A stretch of DNA of 64,000 nt, taken from positions 2,294,001-2,358,000 of the forward strand of contig CP136493.1 in assembly GCA_032768795.1 (NCBI GenBank). Reading direction: 5' to 3'. Position numbers and translations under genes: made by a program. Source of the stretch: Tremella fuciformis. Lineage: Eukaryota > Basidiomycota > Tremellomycetes > Tremellales > Tremellaceae. Positions 9,278 to 19,980 of this stretch are shown one piece after another. Below the pieces are notes generated by a model, which saw nothing but the letters and a program-made list of their open reading frames with translations, made no database searches and was not told where the DNA came from. Numbering within the stretch: the stretch's first letter is position 1; each line of letters starts with the position of its first letter.

Positions 9278-11422
9278 ATGAGCTCTACGGCCACAACTCT
9301 CGATTTTCGCCCGGAGTTCGCGCCGGGCCTCGCGTGGAAGAATATCACCTACGACATACCCTTGTCCAAGTCAAAGCGCAAGGCGGCGCAGGTCAACAGC
9401 GATGATGTCGAGAAAGGTATAGATATCAACATTCAAGAAGGGCCTGGATCGAAGCGCATCCTCCACGGGCTCTCTGGTCAAGTCCGTCAAGGGGAGTTCG
9501 TGGCCATCCTCGGCGCATCCGGGGCTGGCAAGACAACCCTATTGAGCATTCTGTCTGCCCGTTTGTCCAACGCGGGAGTCGCCACTGGGCAGGTGACGTA
9601 TAAAGGCGCCGAGCGAGACCCGGCAACGTGGAAGCGCACGGTGGGGTATGTCGAGCAGGACGACGCGATGCTCTCTCGTCTGACTGTCGGTGAGACCATC
9701 GGGAATGCTGCGGACCTTCGGCTGCCGGACAAGGGATACACCAAGGCGGAAAAGAAAGAACGGGCAGATAACACGGTGGAGATGCTGAGACTGGGCGAAG
9801 TGAGGGATACGAAAGTCGGCGGCGGGCTGGACAGGGGTGTGAGCGGCGGCGAGAGAAAGCGGACGAGTATTGGCATAGTGAGCTCGCCCGTCCTTTACTT
9901 CAGGTAGTGGCTGACCAGTCAGGAGCTCGTGTCGGACGTGACGCTCCTCTTTCTTGACGAGCCGACTTCGGGCCTCGACTCGTATGCCGCCGCCTTGCTC
10001 GTGGACAATCTGGTCGATATCGTGCGCACGCGTCAACTCGCATGCCTAATGACGGTGCATCAGCCGTCTTGGGCAGTATTTTGCAAGCTGGATCGCGTCA
10101 TCCTCCTTGCCAAAGGGGGCGTGTACTATGACGGTGCTCCCGGGGAGACAATCGAGTACTTCAAGAAGCTTGGGTATGATGTGCCGGAAGGAGCGAACCC
10201 AGCGGACGTCTTCATCGAGATTGCAGAGGGGAAGGGGGAGAAGGGTCACGGCAAACATGGCGGCAAAGGCGCAGAGTTGGTCAGGGCGTGGGCCGAGCAG
10301 ACCCAAGCCGGGGCAGCTTCAGTCAAGGACGACGACCAAGGGACCAAGAAGGAAGGAAGGAAGCGTGTAGGGCCCGAGAGAGCCGAGTGGCCAACCAAGT
10401 GGACGTTCGAGCTTGGGCTGCTGTTCAAGCGTTTCTACCTCAACTACGTCAGTCTGCCCTAAAGCGTCCGTACATGAGGCTGACGGTAGATACGAGACAA
10501 GCAGACTTTATTCGGCACGATAGGCCAAGAGGTCTTCATCCTCCTCATCGTTGGTAAGCGCCGTTCCCTCGCTGTTAGATCCTCCTGACTCGAAAGGCTT
10601 TGCATTCTTCCGTCTGGGTGACTCGCAAACCGACCTCATTGCCAAGCTCGGTGTCCTGTTCTTCGTGAGTCTTCTGAGAACAGTTGTAGCCAGACACTGA
10701 ATGGTCAGATTCTGATCAACGACTCTTTCTCCGTCCTGTTTCCCCTCATCGTGCCCTTCCCTCTGCAGCGAGCGGTCCTCGTAAGGGAGCGGTCGTCCGG
10801 CCTCTACCGCACTAGCAGCTTCTTCCTTGCCAAACTACTACTAGAGATCCCCAACGCAGTCCTTCCACGGCTCCCATACTATACCGTCCTGTACTTCATG
10901 TGCGTCCGCGACCGCCGACCAGACAGTATCACTGATACACGCAGGATCGGTCTTCGACTGAGCGCCTCCGCTTTCTTCACATTTGTCGGTGTATGCTGTC
11001 TGCACCTCACCAACTCGATAGGCTTGGGACTGTTCATCGGCACCATCTCACCTACGGTCGAGATCGCGCAGATCATCGCCCCGGCATTCAACGTCGTCTT
11101 CTTCCTGTTCGGCGGTACCTTCCTCCCGTCCCCACCGCCGTGGTTCATCTGGATCAAGTCGATCTCGCCGATCGGCTATGGTCTCTCTGCCTTGGCTCAG
11201 AACGAGTTTGGGGGCGTGACATTCTCCAATACTGGAAGCGCTGGTGGAAGCGGGACGGGCCAGTCGTACGCTACGGGAGACCAGCTCATCGCGGCCTACA
11301 ACATCGGCAGGTTCACTATCGGTCAGTGCATGGGGTTCTTGGGCGCCATTACCCTGACTTGGATCGTAGGAGGGTATCTGGGCCTGAGGTGGTCTTGCCG
11401 GCCTAGGCTGAGGTTCATTTAG
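9278..11422 (+). CDS. ABCG-subfamily half-transporter (White/ABCG2 type)
   Basis: Exons 9278-9877, 9923-10447, 10490-10553, 10597-10664, 10709-10899 and 10945-11422 join in frame to 641 residues. The nucleotide-binding domain is first: Walker A GASGAGKTT at 79-87, signature VSGGERKR at 188-195, Walker B LLFLDEPTSGLDS at about 208-220, and the switch-type VHQPS. The ABC2-type membrane domain follows, with about six hydrophobic segments. It includes the LFKRFYLNYIRDK entry, the ERSSGLYRTSSFFLAK loop and GGTFLPSPPPWF before the last extracellular loop. This NBD-TMD order and length mark a half-transporter that works as a dimer, exporting lipids, sterols or toxic compounds at the plasma membrane or an internal membrane. 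The next gene downstream on the same strand is a Zn2Cys6 regulator starting 119 bases after the stop. Confidence 0.92.
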
Positions 11423-11541
11423 GCTGTTACTCTGTACTGTAGATTAGGTTCGGCGCCAAGCAGTTAGTCACCCCGATGCAACCACTCCCTTCCCCGCCGC
11501 TTCATCTTTGAATTGTGTCTTTCATACTGATCTTGGCCGCA

Positions 11542-13782
11542 ATGTCTGAGGTGACACGCGTCAAGCAGAGCTGTGGCCCCTGGTCGGTTGTTGTGCATGG
11601 CTAGACCTGAGTTGACTGAACAGTCGTCGTCGGAAATCGCGCTGCAATGACCAGCAGGTCGGTGACTCTCGTATCTGCCGAAGCACAGTTGAATGGTACA
11701 GCCATGTTCATCCTGCATCCTACGGGGGACAGAGCATCTATGCGCTCCTGCAGCGAACGGAGAGCCGTCCAAGCGTCGTCGCCAGAGCCTGCATGTCAGA
11801 GCATCTTCGCGATCATCGTCGCCTCCTCGACGATCCGACTCGCAAGCTGAACCCTCGGCTCGAGAGCAGATCGCCAGACTGCGATCCGCTGTCGATGCCC
11901 TCGAAGCAAAGCTGGTTACCGTCCCGGAGTCGGTCGAGCTCGCGGATGCCCCCCCTCCACAGCTGCCTGAGCCCACAGATGAGGAGCGACAACTCTGGGA
12001 TCGCGTGGAAGCCGTCCTGCCCCCGCCAGGTGTGATAGAAGTGTTGCTAGAGTTCCTTTTCCAAGAGGTGAGAGCCATGTTGGAGCATGGGAAGCTGACC
12101 CGGGAGTGTGACTGGCTCTACTATCGCCCGAACCTACTAGCACTCTGGCTCAACGCTACCAGTCGGAGAGGCGCCGCGACTCCAGTTACTGGGTCGCTCC
12201 TCATGTCCCTCGCGACCTCCTCTCACCTGCTGGGCGGTCTCTCTCAGCCATTCTATCGACCCGGGATCGACGTCATGGCACTCGGCTCTCAGCTCTTTGG
12301 TCTAGCCATGACGCTGGTCCCAAAAGCTCCGCCGAGATCGCTGGCAGAGCTACAATTCCTGATTGACATCATCTGGCACTGCATCTACACCGGCCAGCAC
12401 GGCTACATACCCTTGATTGTCGGTCCGCTGCTTCAAGGCGTGGCAACTCTAGGGCTGCTAGACGAGAGCTTGCCCGCTTGGGAGGGAGTGGGTCCTATTG
12501 AACGAGATGAGAGGCGGAGAGTGGCTGAGTATATCCTGCTGACGTGCCGGTGAGTCCCCTTCCGGTCAGAACAGGACACCCGCGCTGACAGGACAGCTGG
12601 TTCCTTTTGAGAGGCGAGCGAGATCCTCTACAGGGCCAGCGCGTCAATGTGTGTCGACCGAATGCGGCACATTCGGGGTTGACGGGGCCTGTACGCCTCC
12701 CACGATCCTCCTCCGATTCCCAGAACACCCTGTTCGCGCCGAGTCTCCGCATCATTCGTCTACACAGCGCGGCCGAAGATGCGCGCACGATCCAGAACGT
12801 CGACCTATCATACGAGTTTACACTATTCCATCCACGCGTCTTCGCATACCTGACGCTCCTGCGAACCAACCCGAGTGATACGCCAGAGCTGGTCGCACGA
12901 TGCGAGGGCATACATCGGGACATGAAACAGTGGCGCGAAGAACGTATCAATGGAACCGGCTTTGGGCTGCCGAATCTCGACAGCATAGACGTGACTGACC
13001 CTATCGCGTGCCGCTATCTCGCCCAGAGCATCTGCGCCCATCATGCCTACTTCCACGTTACTGCCGTCCTCCTGCAGCCGTTGCACGCGGCTGGGGACGC
13101 CGGACTCGACACGTCCAGTGTTCAGAAGAAGCTCCACGACGCCTGCCTTGTCAATGCGGAAGAGTCGCTCGCCACAATGCCTCTGGTCCGCGCTGTGGTG
13201 GAAGCGCGCTCGGGCCCACTCATCACACCTTGGATCGCCACCAACCTCTACAATGCCGCGATGACATTCGCGGTACCGGTCTTACGCGCCGTGCGTCGAT
13301 GGACACCCGCGTCGCACGAAGACGCGATACGGAAACTCCCAGCCTGGCCCGAAGCGCTATACGAGTTCTCTCACATTCCCGTGGCGCTCGCCAACGAGAC
13401 AATGCCGAGTATCAAGGACCGCTTGCCGACCGAGATCTACCACGACAACAAGGTCAGGCGATGCGCCGCCAATATCCTGAGCATACTGGACGCCATGAGT
13501 CTCCTGAAAGCCAGCCCACTGGGCCGGAATGCCGAGAAACGGCTGCGAGAGCTGATCGTCCAGACTGGTCTGGGGGAGAGTCGCAGCTACCCTCCGAGCG
13601 AAGAGCCGCAGCAAGCTGTGAACGAGCTGCCACAGGTCAACCCTGGTGGATGGGGTGCGGCAGAGAGCGATATCTTGGACCAGCTACTACAGCTTGACGA
13701 GAACATCTGGCTGGAGCTGCTGGCAGGATACGGAACCGAAGATGGGCAAGCTCAGATACCGCTCCAAGGTAGTGGTGTCTGA
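11542..13782 (+). CDS. Zn2Cys6 transcription factor
   Basis: Exons 11542-11582, 11624-11657, 11702-12549 and 12597-13782 give 702 residues in frame. Two tiny first exons assemble a textbook cluster, SCGPCRRRKSRC then NDQQPCSSC and HLC, placed at the very N-terminus. A basic Ser/Arg-rich tract and a leucine-rich coiled coil (REQIARLRSAVDALEAKL) follow, then a fungal TF regulatory domain containing YYRPNLLALWLNA and repeated hydrophobic helices. It has no membrane segment and should be nuclear. It lies just downstream of the ABC transporter on the same strand and may control it. Its 3' end is only 31 bases from the 3' end of the convergent regulator on the minus strand. Confidence 0.85.
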
Positions 13783-13813
13783 GCAATGGCACTCGATATG
13801 CTACATGCAGGAC

Positions 13814-16012
13814 CTATAGCTGTCCGAACAGTAGATACTCCAGATTGTCCTGCGGTAACACCTGTGCCGGCAAGACCTGCTCCGCCATGGAGTCCTGCTG
13901 CAGCTTCTGCAGAGAGTCGGCCGTCTGAGAAGCCGCAGGCCAGACATACGTAAAATCCCGCAAGGTTTGACGTAGGAACTCGAGAGACTCTCGTGCGTAC
14001 GACATGGTCTCCTCTGTGACGGGCAAGCCGGAGAGAAGCAATACGAGGGTAGTGCCGCAGACATAAATCGTACTGATGTCAGTACACCGCCGACACCTGG
14101 GACTAATGAATCCACTGTTGCCAAGAAAGAGGTGCCCGATAGACGGTGTGGTGCTCCACCATGTATCGACACTGACTGACGATCTCCCTACTTGCAGCAA
14201 TGCAGCGATCGAGGGCTTCCGGCACGAGGCGGGGCGCACCGCCGAATTCGATGATGTACGGTCGAAAGAGGAGGATCACATAGGTGTCGTACATGCCATG
14301 GGTTACTATATTACTGCCTATCAGCGCTGACCCTATGGACAAAGTAGTCTCTTACCCAGGGTGCATGACAGGTCCTCCCGGGACTGGCGGCCAGAAGATA
14401 TCGGACGGGAGGGAAGCGCGCCTACGGGATTCAGAGCATCTTCTAGTCAACGGCGGAGGAGAGCACCACTTTTGCAACTTTGACCAAATCTTCTTGACCC
14501 GCTTGATCCTGTCCGTCATTGGCAGCCGCGCCATGTGGTTACAGTCCAGCGCTTCAATACCGAGGTCGGACAGTGAAGGGTGGTGGTGCGACATGAGGGA
14601 CACTTGGCGGACAGCTGGATCGGGATGAGCTGAGAGGATTAGGGGGGGTCGCTGGTCTGCGGTCTGCCAGTTGGAGAGCGGGGGCTGGGCATAGAACGTA
14701 GACCACCACGCGCCTGATGTCATCTTGACTCTGGATAACCAGCTAGGCCTGACTCACTGAAGTTGTGCGCGAAACCCCAGACATCTCTACGGGCGATGTC
14801 CAGCTCCCCGTCGATGCCCAGCTCGCCGGCGATCAGCTGAATGTCGCACCGCTTGTGTAGGCGCACTGCAGCTCAGCACTGCCTTAGCCCTCTCGACCAC
14901 TCACTGTCCATACAGGAGTACTGTCCCATAACTACTGTTCAGCCTGACCTCCTGTACTCGAAGAAATTGCTCACTGAAACACGTTCCTGCTAAGGCGCTG
15001 CTTGTGAGCTCGCCACCCCGTTCGACTTCAGACCCGCTCACTCCTTCATGACGCCCACGTAGAACAAGGCCATCACAAACAGCGCCCATATGTTGCTCAG
15101 GTGCGGCGTGACACACTCGGCCAACACCATATCCCTCGCCTTGTTGACAAACTCTTCCCCATGTTGATCGCGATGCGTATAAGGGTAATATAGCCGGATG
15201 ATAGTCTGGTCGTGCACGTTACGCCAGCCCACACCGAGAATGCAGAGATGCAAAATAGGCGAGAAGTACGGTCCACGAGCGTCCGGGTCGGCATTCATGG
15301 CCGCGACAAACTTGTCGCGAAACGGATTCGGGCCAAAGCTGAGCAGGGTGTCGAAAGCCGTATCCACCAGCAATCGATGATGTGCTTCGGCAATGGGGAA
15401 GGGGAGGTATCGCGCGAGGTATCCCGGCCGGGTGGGTACCTGCAGCGAATGCTGCCATTCGGGTACAACATACGCTGGTCGATAGAAGGTAGCTTCGGGC
15501 AGGAGATGCAGGTTGCCAGTAGTGGAGAGGACCAGCTGTCCTGTCTCAAAAGGCTCTTCTTCTTGATGCCGAGAGGTAACAGAGGAGATTGTGGGAGTCG
15601 GCGATGGGCTCCTGTTGCTCTGTGAGGGGGTATGCGCTCGAGTACTGGTCCTGCTGGAAGGTGTTTGAGGGTCGTTCAAGCCCTGGGCTCTCCGCTCCAG
15701 CGAGCGAACGCGAGCCTGCAGCTCGGCCACAGCGTCTTTGCTGATCTTCTCTCTGTTTCTACATCAGCTCCGCCGCTACCAGACTCATAGGCCGCACGAG
15801 ACACGCTTATCGGGGGCGGTGGAATAGACGCAAGTGACCCCCCTCCGGACACACAGCCCGCAAGAAGGCGACTCGCCTGCGATGAGCTCCGGGGACGATT
15901 GGCAGGTTGGCCACCTACCAGTGCACTTGGCCTTGCGTCTCCTACACCGCTCACAGGCCCGAGAGACGTTCTTCCTCTTCTCGCCTGGCCGAGAACTGCG
16001 CTCTGGGCTCAT
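13814..16012 (-). CDS. Zn2Cys6 transcription factor
   Basis: The start at 16010-16012 gives MSPERSSRPGEKRKNVSRACERCRRRKAKC. The first introns (15877-15918 and 15746-15802) join this to TGESPSCGLCVRRGVTC and then to a coiled coil KDAVAELQARVRSLERRA, so the six-cysteine cluster is complete. The next exon, to about 15050, carries the regulatory domain (GPYFSPILHLCILGVGWRN, HLSNIWALFVMALFYV). Later pieces include RCDIQLIAGELGID...ARRDVWG near 14760-14860, WWSTFYAQPPLSNW near 14680, and a C-terminal segment ending at 13814 in NLEYLLFGQL. Junctions between 15050 and 14870 and around 14100-14240 are not resolved. CACGTG at 16090-16095 lies about 80 bases upstream of the start. It is followed upstream by the sugar-type permease on the same strand. 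Confidence 0.75.
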
Positions 16013-16292
16013 TGGAGGGATGTTGTGCAGAGGTGGATGCGACTTCGGAGTTGGATTTCCGCGGGCCTTGTAGTTCCGTCCTACCACCACACGTGAGCCT
16101 ATGTGTGGTTCGGTCTTGCAAGGACATTGCAACGCACTGATTGGTTGCATCGACGAGCCCATATACTCTGACTACCGGAACTCCTCGCGTTCTCTACGAC
16201 AGCCCCCTCTTCTACAAATATGCTCCGCCAGGGAATTACCCACGACGGGTGCCGCCTGTCTCTCGGCTGTCTCTCTACGACTGTTTTTTAGT

Positions 16293-18027
16293 CTAAGCTG
16301 ACTGAACCACCACCTTGTGTGCCGAGCTCTTCTCTCCCGGGCTGTCCGGCTCGAGATGAGCAACCTCATCCTCCTCGCCAAAGAGCGTTCCCATCTCTTC
16401 CAGGGTCAATCCCTTGGTCTCGGGCATGATCTTGTATCCGATGACCCAGTTGATAGCTGACAGCGCGATGAAGACTGTCGTCAGCTTTGCCCAGTGCGGC
16501 CCGTATCAACGCTCACTGATGTTGTAGTAGGCTCCGATGGTCGAGCTGGCCTTGGTCGCACTGTTGACGTACACTGCTGCAAATGCAAAGTAGGCGCCGA
16601 TCGTAACCGCCAAACCGCGAGCGCGCATGTAGTTGGGGAAGATCTCGGCGCCGTACACGTAGGAAGCTGGGATGAGCTCTGCTCGGCATCCGACACAATG
16701 CGATACTTACTGACATCGATACCGGGGGCGAAGGCGGTGATGACTGGGATTAGCACCCGATCACGAGCAATGGCCGGACTCACAGAGGAAGAGGAAGGCA
16801 ACGGCAGCACCCGCGCCCGCTTTGTTCGCACCGCCGCCATAGGTGATCACAAGTGCTGTATGGATGGAAGTGAAGACGATGGTACAAGCCTGCCGTTAAC
16901 TTGTTGCCGATTCCTGGGAAGACAGGCTTACAAGGGCACCGAGCATCATGGTGCGTCGGCCGATGCGGTCCATAAGGAACCCGCCAACATAGTTGAGCGT
17001 GGCTGCCCAAGTGACGTAGAAGCTGACAACAAGCGAGGGCTGCCAGCCGGTGAGACCCAGAGTCGTAAGGGTGTTGACCTGGAATCCGTACAGGACGTTT
17101 TGACCGGTGCTCTGCTGCATGAACATGAGGAAAATGCCAAGGATGAGGCGGCGTCGCGTGGAGGGGCGGGCGAAGAGGGCGGACCAGCTCGCGTCGTGCT
17201 TGGCGTCGATGGCGATCTGCTTGCGGATAAGGTTGTGCTCGGTGGTAGCGAGCGAGTGTGTGGTGTCTCCGGGCTCGTCGTGCAGCTTGCACAGGCAGTC
17301 GAAGGCCTCCTGCTCACGACCCTTGAGCTCGAGCCATCGAGGAGACTCGGGCAGCCAGAAGCGGAGTGAAAGAAGGATGATGGGCGACGCGGCCTGCAGA
17401 CCGAGGACCAGGCGCCAGGCAAGCTGCTCATTCTTCATGAAGTAGGTGCCGAAGGCGAGCCAGTTGACGGCCGAAAGACCGGTCACGAACATGCAGCCGT
17501 GGAAGCCGACGTTTCTGATATGAGCTGTCGCCCGCGATGCGGTAGAGAGGACTTACCTGCCACGATGCTCGGCCACGGAGATCTCGGATTGGAACATGGG
17601 CACGATGACGTTGATGCCACCGCCGCTTCGAAGGTCAGCCAGACCCGCTTCCTCAAGAACAGACTCACCCAACTCCCTGCAGGATCCGACCAATGAGCAG
17701 CATCGAGATGTGGACCGAGGCGGTAGAGACGATGGTGGCGATGACAGAGATGACAAGAACGACGTCGAGGGCACGCTTGCGACCGAGTTTGTCGGCAAGC
17801 CAGGCGCCACCAAACGCGCCGAAGAAGCCACCCGCGAAGAAGACGCCGACGATGGCTCCCTGCATCGACGCAGCATAGGAGGCATTGGCACCGACACCAG
17901 TCACGTTGAAGTAGGTCAAGAAGCCCTCGAGTGCGAGACACACACTCGGGGCGCCAAAGGTGAAACCATAGGTGAAGGAGCCGAGTGCGACAGCAAGAGT
18001 CACGACGTTGGCGTAGAGCTTGGGCAT
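16293..18027 (-). CDS. MFS sugar-type permease (lactose/quinate-like family)
   Basis: Exon 1 is 17669-18027, exon 2 is 17557-17625 and exon 3 runs from 17514 to about 16940; further short exons lead to the stop at 16293-16295. Sugar-porter motifs appear in order: GGAWLADKLGRKR after the second membrane span, GRILQGVG, PESPRWLELKGREQEAFDCL, an STGQNVLYGFQVNTL motif in the seventh span region, MDRIGRRTMM, GAEIFPNYMRARG and PETKGLTLEEMGTLFGEED. Twelve membrane spans are expected at the plasma membrane. The N-terminus is short (MPKLYANVVTLAVALGSFTYG). The substrate cannot be told from sequence; relatives take hexoses, disaccharides or quinate. It is divergent from the nitrilase, sharing about 600 bases of upstream DNA. 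Confidence 0.85.
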
Positions 18028-18635
18028 GTTGGGCGGGCAGTCGAGCGCGAAGCTGAGGTGGGTAGAGTAGGTCTGGGTTCGTCGCGAGCGCTATATATGC
18101 TGCAGGGCCGCGGCATAGATTTCCGCGCGCAGCCCATGGAGGACAGTTGGTGAACGAGACGTCTCGACATGAGAAATGGTGGAAGTACAACCGTGAACGG
18201 AAAAACAACGACGCGATTCCGCTCATGAGGAGGGAGTCACCTCCCACAGGGTAATTGGCCTACCGCTTCCTCGGGTCGGCCGCGTGGGAGTTAGCAGGCA
18301 ATTAAGCCAGGCGAAAACGCCCGGGCTCACGTGCAAAGTGCTACCACGGCATGTCTGGGCCCTTGGCGGAGGGTGAGGAGCTTTTCCGCATCATTTTCCG
18401 GACCTGCCAGACAGCTCGAACAGCAATTGGCCAGAATCGGTCGAGGCAACACCATCCTTTGGATCGACTTGTGTGCTGGCACGGACCTGCCTGTGTGCTT
18501 TTCCGTGCGTAGACAGTATAAGAATGGGACCGACAAGATGCGTGACGGCCTACAGCCGACCTCATGCAGAGCCCAGGTTCGCCCGACACCACCGCATCGT
18601 CCTTCAGCATCCTGCCCTCTGCCACTCCCGACAAG
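18028..18635. promoter_or_regulatory. Divergent promoter: MFS permease / nitrilase
   Basis: About 610 bases without a supported gene. A TATATAT stretch at 18092-18098 lies 65-71 bases upstream of the permease start and is a good TATA box. On the other side, GTATAAG near 18512-18518 is about 120 bases before the nitrilase start. One CACGTG is at 18328-18333. Confidence 0.5.
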
Positions 18636-19816
18636 ATGAGAATCGCCGCGGTGCAAGCTTCGCCGGTCTACCTCGACCTGGACGGCTCGGTCGACAAGAC
18701 CATCTCGCTAATCAAGGAGGCTGGAGAGAAGGGATGCGACCTCGTCGGCTTCCCCGTGGGCTCAAAGCTTTGAGACGTCCGCTAAAGCTAACTCGGAAGG
18801 AGGTCTTCATCCCCGGCTTCGCCTTTTCCCTCTACACCACCGCGCCCGACCCGGAATGGGTTCTGAAGTACCAGAAGAACAGCATGGTGGTCGGATCGCC
18901 GCAGTACAACAAGATCCGCCGTGCTTGCCGAGACGCCGGAGTCTGGGCAGCTGTGGGCTTCTCAGAACGCGCCGGCTCCACACTGTACCTCGCCTGCTCC
19001 ATCATCAACCCCCAGGGAGAGGTGGTCCTCCACCGCCGGAAGCTCAAGCCAACCCATGCCGAGCGATATCTTTGGGGCGATGGACAAGGTCAGCTCTCGA
19101 CCGGTGGCTCCGAACACCAGCTGATGAGCAGCCGAGGACACCACCACCTGCGTGACCACCGAGAAAGGTGTGGTGATCGGGGAGCTGAATTGCTGGGAGC
19201 ACCTTCAGCCATTGCTGCGCTACCACCACTACAACCAAGGTGTGCAGGTGCACATCGCTGCTTGGCCGTATCGTGAGTCTATATTCACCTCACGTGCGAA
19301 GGCGACGCTCATCCGCAGTGTCGCCATCTGGTCCTGGGGTGCCCAACTCGTCAGCCTCAGACATCTCTGGTGACGTCGTTACTCGTATGCTCGCCATTGA
19401 AGGAGGAGCGTTCGCCATGGTCTGCTCGGCGATCATCACGAAGAAAGACTCCGAGACGATGAACGTCCCAACCAATCTCGGCGGTCCGGCTGCGTGCCCT
19501 ATAGAGGGAGGCGGTTTCAGTGCCATTTACGCTCCGGACGGACGCAAGATTGCCCAGTCGACCGACCAGTACACGGAGCAGCTCGTCATTGCCGATATTG
19601 ACCTGGATGACATTCATCGTCACAAGCAGATGGCGGACTGCATCGGCCACTAGTGATTTGCATCCAAAGAAACCGAACAAGGTGCTGACTCTCAGCTCTC
19701 GCCCCGACCTGTTCCAGCTGCAGGTGACGACTGGTCATATGCCGCGCGTCAAGTACGTTCACACGGGTGTCAAACCCCCTTCGGCGTCCAATGTTGACCT
19801 ACCGCCTCTGGAGTGA
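18636..19816 (+). CDS. Nitrilase (carbon-nitrogen hydrolase family)
   Basis: Exons 18636-18755, 18800-19088, 19132-19272, 19319-19652 and 19696-19816 join in frame to 334 residues, the usual length of microbial nitrilases. The catalytic triad is present: Glu41 in EVFIPGFAF right after the first intron, Lys121 in [12 protein letters not shown], and Cys157 in [12 protein letters not shown]. The branch-defining C-terminal motif GHYSRPDL is restored by the last intron. The enzyme should convert a nitrile to carboxylic acid and ammonia in the cytosol; aliphatic nitrilase, arylacetonitrilase and cyanide hydratase are alternatives that sequence alone does not separate. Divergence from an MFS permease suggests uptake and hydrolysis of a nitrogen source. 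Confidence 0.93.
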
Positions 19817-19980
19817 TCCTGAGGATGCATGGGTGTAGATGCAGTCTTGGATCATGCATGCAGCTTTACATTGATGCACTGTAGTGGCATCTCGACGATT
19901 CAACCTGTTCCCCTTCACGTTACAAAATACAGCCTCTTGTACTACCGTACAGCCTCTCGATCTCATGGAAGGTGTGAGAA

